In this document: positions 25,818 through 35,770 of the stretch, piece after piece
Layout of the letters: each line of letters opens with the position of its first letter
Numbering within the stretch: the stretch's first letter is position 1
Origin: Pirellulaceae bacterium
Lineage (GTDB): Bacteria > Planctomycetota > Planctomycetia > Pirellulales > Pirellulaceae
Assembly (NCBI GenBank): GCA_023382975.1
Contig: JAHDXO010000057.1
Coordinates: forward strand, 1-64,000
Length of the DNA stretch: 64,000 bases
Direction: 5' to 3'
Notes under the pieces: generated by a model
What the model was told of the DNA's origin: nothing
Database searches by the model: none
Seen by the model: the letters and a program-made list of their open reading frames with translations, nothing else
Made by a program: the position numbers and the translations under genes

Positions 25818-27476
25818 GTGACTTCGACCCGTGACACTGGTCCGAGCTTGTCACCGCCGAACGTGGCTGAACTGGATGAAACTTTGTCAGCGCGCCGACC
25901 GGACCATCGCGAAGGCACGGCCTATCTTTCCGGTTCGAGGATTGGGCGGTACGTTGTCGAGCGGCTACTTGGGCAGGGTGGATTTGGAACCGTTTATCTG
26001 GCTCGTGACGAGCAACTCGATCGAGTTGTCGCCATCAAAGTCCCCAACCATATCGATCGGGCCGACTCACCAGAGCTGGCCCGAATTTTCGCCGAAGCCC
26101 AGACGATCGCCAAGCTGAAGCATCCGGCCATCGTTGCCGTGCATGATGTGGGGCACACGGACCTCGGTACTCCGTTCGTCGTCATGGAATATGTCGAGGG
26201 CCACACACTCAAAGAACTGATGGCGTCCGAGAGACCTTCGCCGGCGCGGGCCGCGACAATTCTGCGCGAAGTCGCCGAGGCGGTGCATCAGGCACACAAG
26301 CAGGGGTTCGTCCACCGCGACCTAAAACCGTCGAACGTGATCCTGGATTTGGCCGGACAACCGCACGTACTCGATTTCGGGCTCAGTTTGCACGAAAGCA
26401 CGCAGCGTGCCCACGCTGGCGAATATGCCGGCACGTTGCCGTACATGGCTCCCGAACAGGTCCGTCGGGAACCGGAGCGGCTCGACGGACGCACGGATGT
26501 CTGGGCGCTCGGCGTCGTGCTGTACGAGCTATTGACCGGGCGACGCCCGTTTCGCGGCGAGCGGGCAGAGATTCTGGAGGACGAAATCCTCCACCGAGAA
26601 CCGAAGCCGCCTCGGCAAATCGACGACTCGATTCCCGTCCCCTTGGAACAGGTCTGCCTGCGCTGCTTGGCCAAGTCGGTGACGGATCGCTATTCGACGG
26701 CTGCCGACTTGGCAGCCGATTTGGGACGCTGCCTGCGGCCGCCACGGCGTTCGGCTCTGCCAGCGATCGCCGTGGCGATTGGGGTTGTCGCGTTAAGTCT
26801 CTTGGCCGCTTGGTCTGTCTGGCCCGGCACATCGCCGGAGCCCATCGCACCGATGGCCGAATTGTCTGGCCGGATCAATGTCTACGTGTCCCACGAAGCG
26901 CTACCGGCCCGGGATCTGCGCGAGGTGCGCAGCGCGGGCGTCCTGCCGCTGCGATCGGGCGACGCCGTGCGTTTCGAGGCGAACGTCAGCCGTCCGGCGT
27001 ATGTCTATCTAGTGCTGATCGATTCCGCGGGTGACGCCGTGCCCATTTATCCGTGGACGCCTGGCGAGTGGGAGCAGCGGCCGGCCCAGGAAACGCCCGT
27101 GGCTCGGCTCAGCGCCCCGGCGGATCTGCAGCAGTTCTGGCCGGTCCAAGGTGAATCGGGAATGGAGACCGCGCTGCTCATGGCTCGCGACACGCCGTTG
27201 CCGGCCGACGTTCAACTTCGGGAAGTGTTCCAGGGACTGTCGCCGCAACCCGCCGACGATGGCCCGCCGCTGGTCGAGATGGAGAATGGCCAGATTCGCG
27301 GCGACGAGCAGCTAGCGTGGTCGAGCAGCGGCGACCGATCCTTCGATCTCCACCGTCCGCAGCACCGCTGGCATGCGGTACTTCGCAATCAGAAGCAAAT
27401 TCACGACCGGCTGCGGTCGCATTTCCCGCTGATCTACGCGATCAATCTGAAACACGTGGAAAACGACGAGCCCTAG
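25818..27476 (+). CDS. Membrane Ser/Thr protein kinase with C-terminal DUF4384 domain
   Basis: 552 residues from GTG 25818; GGGAGG is 7 bases upstream. The kinase domain (about 43-305) has the glycine loop GQGGFGTVY, Lys74 in VVAIKVPN, the catalytic HRDLKPSN and the metal-binding DFGL. One transmembrane helix (about 312-335) follows, so the kinase faces the cytoplasm. The extracytoplasmic part contains a DUF4384 domain (about 350-455; FEANVSRPAYVYLVLIDSAG then VPIYPWTPGEW). DUF4384 is commonly joined to caspase-type domains. The next gene, 47 bases downstream, encodes a TPR-CHAT protein, so a kinase-protease pathway is likely; this is inference. Confidence 0.9.
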   Translation: MTSTRDTGPSLSPPNVAELDETLSARRPDHREGTAYLSGSRIGRYVVERLLGQGGFGTVYLARDEQLDRVVAIKVPNHIDRADSPELARIFAEAQTIAKLKHPAIVAVHDVGHTDLGTPFVVMEYVEGHTLKELMASERPSPARAATILREVAEAVHQAHKQGFVHRDLKPSNVILDLAGQPHVLDFGLSLHESTQRAHAGEYAGTLPYMAPEQVRREPERLDGRTDVWALGVVLYELLTGRRPFRGERAEILEDEILHREPKPPRQIDDSIPVPLEQVCLRCLAKSVTDRYSTAADLAADLGRCLRPPRRSALPAIAVAIGVVALSLLAAWSVWPGTSPEPIAPMAELSGRINVYVSHEALPARDLREVRSAGVLPLRSGDAVRFEANVSRPAYVYLVLIDSAGDAVPIYPWTPGEWEQRPAQETPVARLSAPADLQQFWPVQGESGMETALLMARDTPLPADVQLREVFQGLSPQPADDGPPLVEMENGQIRGDEQLAWSSSGDRSFDLHRPQHRWHAVLRNQKQIHDRLRSHFPLIYAINLKHVENDEP

Positions 27477-27523
27477 ATCGCCCTCTCAACAGTCCGGTTC
27501 CCAGAATCGGGAAGGGAAAAACG

Positions 27524-30517
27524 ATGCGAACCATGCTCGCGTGGTGGTGGATGGTGCTCCTCCAAGTCCCGCTCGTGTTGGCCGCGGACGGCGCCGATGG
27601 GAATGCGAAACCCGCGCGGTTCGCGCCTGGTCCGGAGGCACCGAGACGCGACGCAACGGTCGAAGAACCGCCCGCCGCGCCCGGCCCAACAGGCACCGGC
27701 CGCAATTCGGCGGTTTCCGAGCGACAAGAGCAGCTCCAGGAAGTGGATCGGTTGAACGCTCAGATCGCTCAACTTTGCCGCGCCAACAGACAACGCGAGG
27801 CTATCCCGCTCGCCAAGAAGCTCATCGAGCTTCAACGGGAAGTGCTCGGGGAAAAGCACCGGGACTACGGCATCACGTTGCACAATCTGGCCTTATTGCA
27901 CCAGTCGTTGGCCGAGTATGCCGAGGGCGTGCCATTGTTGCTGGAACTCCGAGAAATCGTACGGCAAACAGACGGCGAAAAGCATCGGGACTACGCTACC
28001 GTGCTGAACAACTTGGCCATGATGTATAAATGGATGGAGGAATACGGCAAGGCCGAGCCCTTGCTCTTGGAGACGCGTGAGATCTTGCGACAGACCGTGG
28101 GAGAAAGGCATTCGGAGTACGCCCGCACTCTGCACAATCTGGCCGCTGTGTACGAGTCGATGGGCGAAATCGCCAAGGCGGAACCATTGCTTCTGGAAGC
28201 CCAAGGAATCTTCCGGGAAACCGTGGGCGAAAACAATCCGACGTTCGCCACGTCGTTGGTCAACCTGGGGAGCCTGTATGCATCGAGGGGGGACTTCGCC
28301 AAGGCCGAGCCGCTGTGGGTGCAGGCCCGCGAGATCCGGCGGCAAATCTTGGGCGAGAAGCATCCGGAATACGCCGTTGCCTTGAACAACCTCGGCCAAC
28401 TCTATACGAAGACCGGGGAGTACGCCAAAGCGGAACCCTTGCTGCTGGAGGCCCGCGAAATCTGGGCGACCACGCTGGGCAAGAATCACCCGAACTACGC
28501 AACGATGTCGGTGAACCTGGGTGGTCTGTACAAGTCACTGCGGGAGTATTCCAAGGCGGAGTCGTGTCTGCAGGAGGCCCGCGAGATCTGGCGCGAAGCA
28601 CGGGGCGAAACACACGATCACTACGTCGGTGCCTTGGGCGAGCTGGCCCTCTTGTATGAGTCGATGGGAAAACACGCTCAAGCGGTGGACCACGCAACGG
28701 AGGCATCACGACTCAGGTCGCGGATCGCCGACGCGGTCCTCCCGGCTTTGTCAGAAGCAGAGATGCTCACATTCGTCCACGAGCACTCGTTGCTGCCGCC
28801 CGTTCTCCTTTCCGCAGCGCTGCATGCCCGCACGGCGCCTGAGCAGGTGTACGACTTCGTTTGGGCTCAGCGGGGGATGGTGTACCAGGTGACCTCGCGC
28901 CGCCAGCACTTGCTCCAGCCGACACAGATCCCGCCCGCCAACGAGGTCTTCGAGCGTTACCAACGGACCCGCCAAGATCTGGCTCGCATGACCCTGGCTC
29001 CCGCGCCCGACAATCCGCCCGACAAGGCTGCCCACTTGAAGCGGCTCGAGGCCCTCGGCGAGGAGAAGGAACGGTTGGAAAAGCAACTCGCGGCCGAATT
29101 GCCGGACTTCCGCGCCGCGTGGGAACAACAGCGGAGCACTCCAGCCGATCTGGCGGCTAGAATGCCGCAGGACGCGGTCTTCGTCGATCTGCTCCACTAT
29201 CACCTCCTCGAACAGGATCCGGACGTGCCCGGAGACGCGGGCCTGCGACAAGCATGCTCCTACGTCGCATTCATCATCGCGCCGGGCCGTCCCGTGGCCA
29301 GGGTCGAACTGGGGGCCGTTGCACCAATCCACGCAGCGTTGCGGGCCTGGCGGCGGGCGATCAGCGCCAGCCAGCCAAGCGATTCCCCGCAGGAGTTGCG
29401 ACGGTTGGTTTGGGAGCCAATCGAGAAGCAACTCCCCGCGCATACGAAGACGGTGTTTGTCACTCCAGATGACCAGCTTGCCGCGTTGCCCTGGGCCGCC
29501 CTGCCGGGAAGAGCACAAGGAACCGTGCTGCTGGAACAATACGCCTTTGCCACCGTCCCCTGCGGCAAGTTCCTGTTCGAGGCCATCGCGCCGAGGTCCG
29601 CTTCGCCAGAGTCCCAAGGCCGTTTGCTGGCCGTCGGCGATGTGGATTACATGCACGAGTCCGCTCGCGGGCCAAACGGGATGCGTGAGGTGGTCGGGAA
29701 CCTCTCCGCCTCCGAGGTGGTGCAGACGTCGGCCGCTTGGCCGGCCTTGCCCGGCACACAAAGAGAGATCGAAGATTTGCTGGAAACGGCCGGCAAACGG
29801 GACCGGATTGTGCTGCGAGGTCAGGAGGCAACCGCCGCACGCATACTTGCTGAACTGCCCCAGGCTCGCTGGGCTCATCTGGCGACCCACGGTTTTTTCG
29901 CGGATGCTCGGTTCCGGTCAGCCTTTCAGACTCATAACGAGGCCTTCGAGGAACGGGAGCAACTGTACATCCGCGGCCAGCGAAATACCGTTGCGGGCCG
30001 GAACCCGTTGGTCCTTTCGGGGCTGGTGCTGGCCGGGGCCAACTTGCCGCGGATCGAGGAAGGAGACGGGATGCGGAGCGACGGAGGCATCTTGACGGCC
30101 GAAGCCATCGCGTCGTTGCGACTGGAGAACCTGGAACTAGCCGTGCTGTCGGCCTGCGACACGGGACTGGGCGACGTGGCCGGTGGCGAGGGAGTTTTCG
30201 GTCTTCAGCGGGCTTTCCATCAGGCCGGCGCACGCAACGTGGTGGCCAGCCTGTGGAAGATAGACGACCAGGCGACAGCTACGTTGATGGGGCTGTTCTA
30301 TCATTTCCTTTGGAAGGAAGGTAAACCGCCGGTCGAAGCCCTGCGTGCCGCCCAACTTTCGCTCTATCGCCGCCCGGAACTCTTGACCGAATCAGTAGAC
30401 CGTGCCTGGGTCGATATCGCGAAACCGCTCGACCGCCCCCGAGCGAATCTTGCGCCCGGCGATCCCACCTCCCCGCCAAAGCTCTGGGCTGGGTTCGTTT
30501 TGTCCGGGCCGGGATAA
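27524..30517 (+). CDS. TPR repeat protein with CHAT (caspase-like) protease domain
   Basis: 997 residues from ATG 27524 (AAGGGA upstream). A signal peptide covers about residues 1-20, so the protein is exported. About seven kinesin-light-chain type TPRs of 42 residues follow (about 85-400; repeats of HNLAxxYxSxGEYAKAEPLL). The C-terminal third is a CHAT domain whose catalytic pair is intact: His789 in HLATHGFF and Cys878 in LSACDTGLG, and the conserved GARNVVASLWKIDD block follows. CHAT proteins are caspase-family proteases, in some systems activated through their TPRs. The upstream kinase with DUF4384 probably shares the operon. Substrate is unknown. Confidence 0.92.
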   Translation: MRTMLAWWWMVLLQVPLVLAADGADGNAKPARFAPGPEAPRRDATVEEPPAAPGPTGTGRNSAVSERQEQLQEVDRLNAQIAQLCRANRQREAIPLAKKLIELQREVLGEKHRDYGITLHNLALLHQSLAEYAEGVPLLLELREIVRQTDGEKHRDYATVLNNLAMMYKWMEEYGKAEPLLLETREILRQTVGERHSEYARTLHNLAAVYESMGEIAKAEPLLLEAQGIFRETVGENNPTFATSLVNLGSLYASRGDFAKAEPLWVQAREIRRQILGEKHPEYAVALNNLGQLYTKTGEYAKAEPLLLEAREIWATTLGKNHPNYATMSVNLGGLYKSLREYSKAESCLQEAREIWREARGETHDHYVGALGELALLYESMGKHAQAVDHATEASRLRSRIADAVLPALSEAEMLTFVHEHSLLPPVLLSAALHARTAPEQVYDFVWAQRGMVYQVTSRRQHLLQPTQIPPANEVFERYQRTRQDLARMTLAPAPDNPPDKAAHLKRLEALGEEKERLEKQLAAELPDFRAAWEQQRSTPADLAARMPQDAVFVDLLHYHLLEQDPDVPGDAGLRQACSYVAFIIAPGRPVARVELGAVAPIHAALRAWRRAISASQPSDSPQELRRLVWEPIEKQLPAHTKTVFVTPDDQLAALPWAALPGRAQGTVLLEQYAFATVPCGKFLFEAIAPRSASPESQGRLLAVGDVDYMHESARGPNGMREVVGNLSASEVVQTSAAWPALPGTQREIEDLLETAGKRDRIVLRGQEATAARILAELPQARWAHLATHGFFADARFRSAFQTHNEAFEEREQLYIRGQRNTVAGRNPLVLSGLVLAGANLPRIEEGDGMRSDGGILTAEAIASLRLENLELAVLSACDTGLGDVAGGEGVFGLQRAFHQAGARNVVASLWKIDDQATATLMGLFYHFLWKEGKPPVEALRAAQLSLYRRPELLTESVDRAWVDIAKPLDRPRANLAPGDPTSPPKLWAGFVLSGPG

Positions 30518-30786
30518 GAAATCGACGCGGATGATCGACTCCTGGATTCCGCGGGATTCTGACGTCACAAACTTGTCCGCGACCAAGGCCGTCGCCAACC
30601 TCCCGCGGGTCGGCAGCTCCAAGTCTATCTCGCCAACAGAGAAAAGTGCAGATCGGCGCGGCTGCGAAATACCGGCAATTTTCGGGGCCGCTGGTAACGA
30701 CTGCTGGAATTCCTACGAGTCGGCAACTACTCTAGGAAGAGTAGGCCATTGCCCGGATACGTTCTACTACCTTTGGAGATGCTCCT

Positions 30787-32352
30787 ATGTGCTGCTGTTC
30801 GTCTGTGCGGCGGGGCGCCGCGCGCGTGTTGGCAAGTTGCGTCGTCGTGATCGTATTGCTGCCGATCGTTCTTCGGAGCGCGAACGCCGCGGACCAGGAA
30901 GCCGCCAAGCCGGCGGAGAAACCGGCAGCGCAGGCCCCGGCAACGGACAGCCCGGCAGCCGAGGCGGAGAAGTCGCCGGCGACGGCTACCGTTCAAGCGG
31001 GAACGATCAAAATCTCGCTGGATTTGGACGGCACGTTCGTGGCTCAGACCAGTGAGGAGATCGCCGTGCGGCCCGAGGAATGGGGCTCGGCAGGTCCGCT
31101 GGTGGTCGAGAGCGCCGCGAAACATGGGGCGCTCGTCAAACGGGGCGATGTGCTGATTCAATTCGATACCGCGAAGATCGACCGGGCGATCGACGATCTG
31201 CGCGCGGATCTGGAAATCAACCAGCTTAGTCTGCGGCAGGCGGAGCAAAGCCTGCAGGCGCTCGAAGAATTCACGCCCATCGACCTGAAGGCCAACGAGC
31301 GTTTGGCGAAGATGTCGGACGAGGACCAGCGGTACTACTTCGACAAGCAGCGGCCGTTCGACCTGAAGGTGCTCGAATTCTCGTTGCAATCATCCAAGAA
31401 CTCGCTGGAATACGCCGAGGAAGAACTGAAGCAGTTGGAGAAGATGTACGAGGCGGACGACCTGACCGAGGAGAGCGAGGCGATCGTGCTGAAACGGGCC
31501 CGCAACACGGTCGAAGCCGCCAAGATCTCGTTGGCCAGCGCGCAGATGCGCTACGATTTCGCCACGCAGTTCAGTTTGGCTCGGGCGGACGAAAGCACGC
31601 GGGAATCGGCACTCCGCACCCGCCTGCAGACGCAGCGGACCGCCGTCGCGCTGCCGGTGGCGTTGGAGAAACAGCGGTTGGAGGTGGCGAAGCTGAACCA
31701 GCAACGGCTGCGTTCCGAGGAGCGGCTGAAGAAGCTGGAAGCCGACCGGGCGAAGATGACGGTCAAGTCGCCGCTGGAGGGCATCGTGTACTACGGCAAA
31801 GCGGTGCGGGGCAAGTTCAGCGACTCCGCCACGCAAGCGGAATCGCTGCGGCCCTTCGGCAATGTGCAGCCCAACCAGGTCGTCATGACGGTGGTCCAGC
31901 CGCAGCCGCTATCGGTGCTCGTTTCGATCCCCGAGGACAAGCTGTACCGGATCCGCACCGGCTTGGCCGGCACGGCGATCCCCAAAGCGTATCCGGACTC
32001 GAAACTGCCCGTGACGGCCGCCCGGATCAGCTCGATTCCCACCGGTCCGGGAACGTTCGAAGGCGAGTTCCGGGTCAGCCGCGGAGGGAAAGCCGACCAG
32101 ATGGTGCCGGGCATGGCGTGCAAGGTCGAGGTGGTGCCCTACCTGAAACGCAACGCGCTGCACGTTCCGCCCAAAGCGGTGATGACCGACGAGAAGACGG
32201 ACGAGACGTACGTCTGGCTCGTCGATAAGAACGGCAAACCGGAGCGCCGCCCGGTCACGGTTGGCGAGAAGACGGAATCGCAGGCCGAAATCCTCAAAGG
32301 TCTGGCTGCTGGCGACAAGGTGCTGCTCGAAGCTCCTCAAGACAAGAAATGA
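30787..32352 (+). CDS. HlyD/MFP-type periplasmic adaptor protein
   Basis: 521 residues, GGAG 8 bases upstream of the ATG. A signal peptide (about 12-35) precedes an Ala/Pro/Glu-rich linker, then a lipoyl-like half (GALVKRGDVLIQFDTAKI), a long alpha-helical hairpin (about 140-320), the second lipoyl half (MTVKSPLEGIVYYGKAVRG) and beta-barrel modules (VLVSIPEDKLYRI, VPGMACKVEVVPY, HVPPKAVMTD). This is the order of membrane-fusion proteins of efflux or secretion systems. No transporter ATPase or permease is adjacent; the next gene, 7 bases downstream, encodes a secreted toroid protein. The partner pump must be elsewhere or the adaptor has another structural role. Confidence 0.85.
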   Translation: MCCCSSVRRGAARVLASCVVVIVLLPIVLRSANAADQEAAKPAEKPAAQAPATDSPAAEAEKSPATATVQAGTIKISLDLDGTFVAQTSEEIAVRPEEWGSAGPLVVESAAKHGALVKRGDVLIQFDTAKIDRAIDDLRADLEINQLSLRQAEQSLQALEEFTPIDLKANERLAKMSDEDQRYYFDKQRPFDLKVLEFSLQSSKNSLEYAEEELKQLEKMYEADDLTEESEAIVLKRARNTVEAAKISLASAQMRYDFATQFSLARADESTRESALRTRLQTQRTAVALPVALEKQRLEVAKLNQQRLRSEERLKKLEADRAKMTVKSPLEGIVYYGKAVRGKFSDSATQAESLRPFGNVQPNQVVMTVVQPQPLSVLVSIPEDKLYRIRTGLAGTAIPKAYPDSKLPVTAARISSIPTGPGTFEGEFRVSRGGKADQMVPGMACKVEVVPYLKRNALHVPPKAVMTDEKTDETYVWLVDKNGKPERRPVTVGEKTESQAEILKGLAAGDKVLLEAPQDKK

Positions 32353-32359
32353 GGCCGCG

Positions 32360-33526
32360 ATGATCCGAGGATTTTCGTTCGCTCTGCTGGCCGTTCTGGC
32401 CGGTCTGCCCGTCCAGGCAGGCGACCAGGAGTCGGCCGGCTCCGGGGCCTTCGAGCCACCGACCGCCGAGCAAATCGAGGCGGCCATCGGCCGAGGCGTG
32501 CAGTTCCTGCTCGACCGCCAGAATCCCAACGGCTCGTGGGGCGGGATCGGCGGCAACCGGCCGTACGAGGTCTACGCGCCGGTGCCCGGCGCTCATCACG
32601 CCTTTCGCGCGGCGGTCACCGCGCTGAGCGTCGTCGCGCTGATCGAAGCCGGCGGGGAAGCGGCCGAGGTCCAGCAGGCGATCGAACGCGGCGAAGCGTG
32701 GCTGCTGCGGGAATTGCCCTCGTTGCGCCGCGCGACTCCCGATGCAATCTACAACACGTGGGGACACGCCTACGCCATTCAGGCGTTGGTACGATTGCTC
32801 GCCCGGCATCCCGAAGACGAATCACGCCACCAGCGGATCCGCGAAGTGATCGCCCAGCAGATCGAGTTGCTGGACCGCTACGAAGTCGTCGACGGGGGGT
32901 GGGCCTACTACGATTTCGAAGCGGGAACCAAGAAGCCGGCCGGTTCGTCGATCAGCTTCGTGACGGCGACCGTGCTGATCGCCTTCGACGAAGCCCGCGA
33001 CGCCGGTTTCGAGATTCCCGAGCGTCTGGTCCAGCGCGGCAGAGATTCGATCCTGCGGCAGCGCAAGCCCGATTTCAGCTACCTGTACGGCGAGTATCTG
33101 AAAGCTCGACCGATGCGCGAGATCAACCGGCCGGCCGGCAGCCTGGGGCGTTCGCAAGTCTGCAATCTGGCCTTGCGATTGTGGGGCGACGAGGCGATCA
33201 CCGACGAGGTGGTGCAGACTTGGCTCGACCGCCTGTTCGCCCGCAACGGCTGGCTGAGCATCGGCCGCAAGCGGCCGATTCCGCACGAGTCCTGGTTCCA
33301 AGTGGCCGGCTATTTCTTCTACTACGGCCACTACTACGCGGCGGCTTGCATGGAACTGTTGCCCGCCGAACAGCGCGGACCGTACCAGGCACAGATGGCC
33401 GCGCTGTTGATCGGGCTGCAAGAGCGGGACGGTTCGTGGTGGGACTTCCCGCTGTACGACTACCACCAGCAGTACGGCACCGCCTTTGCCCTGATGTCCC
33501 TGCACCGCTGCCGCAAAGCCCCTTAG
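32360..33526 (+). CDS. Secreted prenyltransferase/squalene-cyclase-like alpha-toroid protein
   Basis: 388 residues from ATG 32360, GAGG 5 bases upstream, 7 bases after the adaptor stop. A signal peptide ends near residue 20. The body consists of (alpha-alpha) barrel repeats with QW-like motifs (QNPNGSWGG, LQERDGSWW) typical of the squalene/oxidosqualene cyclase superfamily, which also includes complement-type and hydrolytic toroids. The cyclase DxDD acid motif is absent, and with an export signal the protein is unlikely to make hopanoids. It may bind peptides or lipids in the periplasm together with the adaptor encoded upstream. Confidence 0.8.
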   Translation: MIRGFSFALLAVLAGLPVQAGDQESAGSGAFEPPTAEQIEAAIGRGVQFLLDRQNPNGSWGGIGGNRPYEVYAPVPGAHHAFRAAVTALSVVALIEAGGEAAEVQQAIERGEAWLLRELPSLRRATPDAIYNTWGHAYAIQALVRLLARHPEDESRHQRIREVIAQQIELLDRYEVVDGGWAYYDFEAGTKKPAGSSISFVTATVLIAFDEARDAGFEIPERLVQRGRDSILRQRKPDFSYLYGEYLKARPMREINRPAGSLGRSQVCNLALRLWGDEAITDEVVQTWLDRLFARNGWLSIGRKRPIPHESWFQVAGYFFYYGHYYAAACMELLPAEQRGPYQAQMAALLIGLQERDGSWWDFPLYDYHQQYGTAFALMSLHRCRKAP

Positions 33527-33576
33527 CGCAACGCCGTGAAGGATTTCCCGGCGTGGAAAACACCGGGAAGACGATG

Positions 33577-33640
33577 GTAGCCGAATTCGTGAGAATTCGG
33601 AGCCTCCCCGGAACCTCCGAATTCTCACGAATTCGGCTAC
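33577..33640. repeat. Perfect 24-base inverted repeat
   Basis: GTAGCCGAATTCGTGAGAAT and four more bases (33577-33600) are mirrored exactly at 33617-33640, loop 16 bases. The arms contain internal GAATTC sites. It lies between convergent genes, 9 bases from the end of the chaperone gene; no T-run follows, so it is more likely a dispersed element than a terminator, though it may stop transcription too. Confidence 0.9.
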
Positions 33641-33648
33641 GGAAATGC

Positions 33649-35583
33649 TTAGCGGCGGATGGTCGGCGGCGGCGATGCGGCGGGTTGCACGAAACTGGCT
33701 TGAGACGCAGTACTGCCGGGGCGGGCGCCCGTCTGCGACGTCCCGGCCAGGAAGTTGTCGATTTGGGCCGTTTCTTTCAGCCGGTCGAATTCCTTGGCCA
33801 TCGCGATCCGCAGCTTCTTCTCGTGCAAGTCCTTCTGCAGTTCGTCCTTGACCAGATTGAAATCGGTCACGACCGGTTGCGTGCGCCCCAGGCAGCGCAG
33901 GATCACGAACTGGTCGCCGATCGCGACGATTCCCGACAGTTCACCCGGTTTCAGCCGGAACGCTTCCCGCTCGACCAGCGGTTGACCGCCGTGTTTGCGG
34001 ATCGGGGGTACTTTGCCGAAGTTCGACCGCGAGGTCGCTTCGATCGAGTACTGGTGCGCCAGTTCGCCGAAGAATTGGTCCGTCGGATTGTTGCGGGCCA
34101 TCTCCCAAACGCTCTGCGCCTGGCGGTGGTTGCTCAGCACCATCGCCAGCACTTCGACACGCTCGCCGAAATTCGACTCGAATCCCTTCTGCATGTCCTC
34201 CTGAGTCACCTGGATTTGGTCGCCGATCAGCTTCTTCAGCGCGACCGACGGCCAGACGGCATCGCGGACGTACAACTCCACCGTCGTCTGGTCGCCCTCG
34301 GTGACCGCTTTCAGCCAGGCTTCGATATCGGGCTTCCCGTCGGCCTTGACGTATCCGTAGGCGTCGGCCGCGCGGGCGACTTCCAGATCGATGTCCCGTT
34401 CGTCGACCGCTTGGTTCCGGCGGCGCAACTCCTGCTGGAGCAAGCGTCGGTTGATTTCGCCCTCTAGGACTTCCTTGCCGTGCCGGGCGACGCATTCCTC
34501 GGCCAATTGCGCCAAGGCGATTTGTCGACCGTTCACCATGCCGGCCAATCCGGGATGGCGTGCCTGCAATTGGGAGTCGCCCAGGATCTTGACGATCTGC
34601 GATCGGGATTGCAGATCCTGGAACAAGTTGGCCGATTCGGCGCGCATCTTGTGGTCCAAGACCTGCTGCCGGATCTGCTTTTCGATCGCCGGCATGTTCT
34701 CGGTCGAGACAAAGGTCCGCGCGATGTGCTGTTCGCACTTGAGAATCAAATACTGGTTGCCGACCGGAATGACCGGCGAGATCTCGCCTTCCTTCAAGCT
34801 GTAAGCGATCTGTTCGATGTTGGGATCGCCCACGTGCTTGCGGATCGGGGGAATCACGCCGTACACGCTGGCGGTCGCCCGGTCCTCGGAGTGTTCCTTG
34901 GCCAGTTGCGGAAAGCTCTCCGGGTTGCTCTGAGCCGATTTGCGCAGCCAATCGGCTTTTTCCCGGTTGCTGACCGCGATCACGCGAGCTTTGATCTTCG
35001 GCCCGTACTCGGATTCGAACGCCTGGCGAAACTCCTCGTCGCTGACCGCGACTTGGGTCGAGGCCAGTCGCCGCAGCGCCAGCGTCGGCCAGATGATATC
35101 CGTGCGGTATTGAGCCGGGTCGATGTTCCGTTCGGTCTGCAGGACGGACAGCCAGCGGTCGACCGACAGCCCGAACCGTTCGGCAACGTAGCGGATCTCG
35201 GTGTCGAGATCCTGGTCGGTGATCGCGATGTTCCGCGCTTGGCAGGCTTGGGCGATGATCTGCCGGTTGATCAAGTTTTCGAGCACTTCTTCGCCGTAGC
35301 GTCGCAAGCACTCGTTGGCCAACATCTCCCGCTGAATCTGCTCGCCATTGACAACGGCCATCACCGGCATCGGAGGCTTGGCTGCCACAGGCGCCGGAGC
35401 GGGGCCCGCCGTGGCGTTCGGCACGGCTGCCGGCGGACCGGACTGAGCGAAGGCGGCCGCAGTGCCAAGCAGACCGGCGATCAGACAGAACACCGTCAGC
35501 CGACGGGCGATGGAGGGACCGAACACGAGAATGGAACGGGTGAGCTTGCGCGCGTCAGCGCTGCTAGCATCCTTGCCAGCCAT
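33649..35583 (-). CDS. SurA-like peptidylprolyl isomerase with duplicated domains
   Basis: 644 residues. A signal anchor (about 28-47) and an Ala/Pro-rich linker precede two homologous modules. Each has a SurA N-terminal-like helical part (VNGEQIQREMLANECLRRYG near 76; VNGRQIALAQLAEECVARHG near 345) and a parvulin-like part ending in a SLKEGEISPVIPVGNQYLIL or RLKPGELSGIVAIGDQFVIL block. Such proteins chaperone outer-membrane or secreted proteins and may catalyse prolyl isomerisation. The duplication of the entire N-domain-plus-parvulin unit is unusual; SurA itself has one N-domain and two parvulins. Confidence 0.87.
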   Translation of the reverse strand: MAGKDASSADARKLTRSILVFGPSIARRLTVFCLIAGLLGTAAAFAQSGPPAAVPNATAGPAPAPVAAKPPMPVMAVVNGEQIQREMLANECLRRYGEEVLENLINRQIIAQACQARNIAITDQDLDTEIRYVAERFGLSVDRWLSVLQTERNIDPAQYRTDIIWPTLALRRLASTQVAVSDEEFRQAFESEYGPKIKARVIAVSNREKADWLRKSAQSNPESFPQLAKEHSEDRATASVYGVIPPIRKHVGDPNIEQIAYSLKEGEISPVIPVGNQYLILKCEQHIARTFVSTENMPAIEKQIRQQVLDHKMRAESANLFQDLQSRSQIVKILGDSQLQARHPGLAGMVNGRQIALAQLAEECVARHGKEVLEGEINRRLLQQELRRRNQAVDERDIDLEVARAADAYGYVKADGKPDIEAWLKAVTEGDQTTVELYVRDAVWPSVALKKLIGDQIQVTQEDMQKGFESNFGERVEVLAMVLSNHRQAQSVWEMARNNPTDQFFGELAHQYSIEATSRSNFGKVPPIRKHGGQPLVEREAFRLKPGELSGIVAIGDQFVILRCLGRTQPVVTDFNLVKDELQKDLHEKKLRIAMAKEFDRLKETAQIDNFLAGTSQTGARPGSTASQASFVQPAASPPPTIRR

Positions 35584-35770
35584 GACCGCATCTCCCTAAA
35601 CATCTGGACGAAATAGTGGGTCTCGCGACGGCACCGCGCCCGTCGCCTCCTACACGGCGCGGGGAGTATAGGGGACAGCCCCGATACGGGTCAATAGAAT
35701 TTGCCCGCCGTTTTCTTGGCAGATTCTCGGCAGCTTGACACTGGCATTTTGTCTTGGGCACGAGTGTTGG

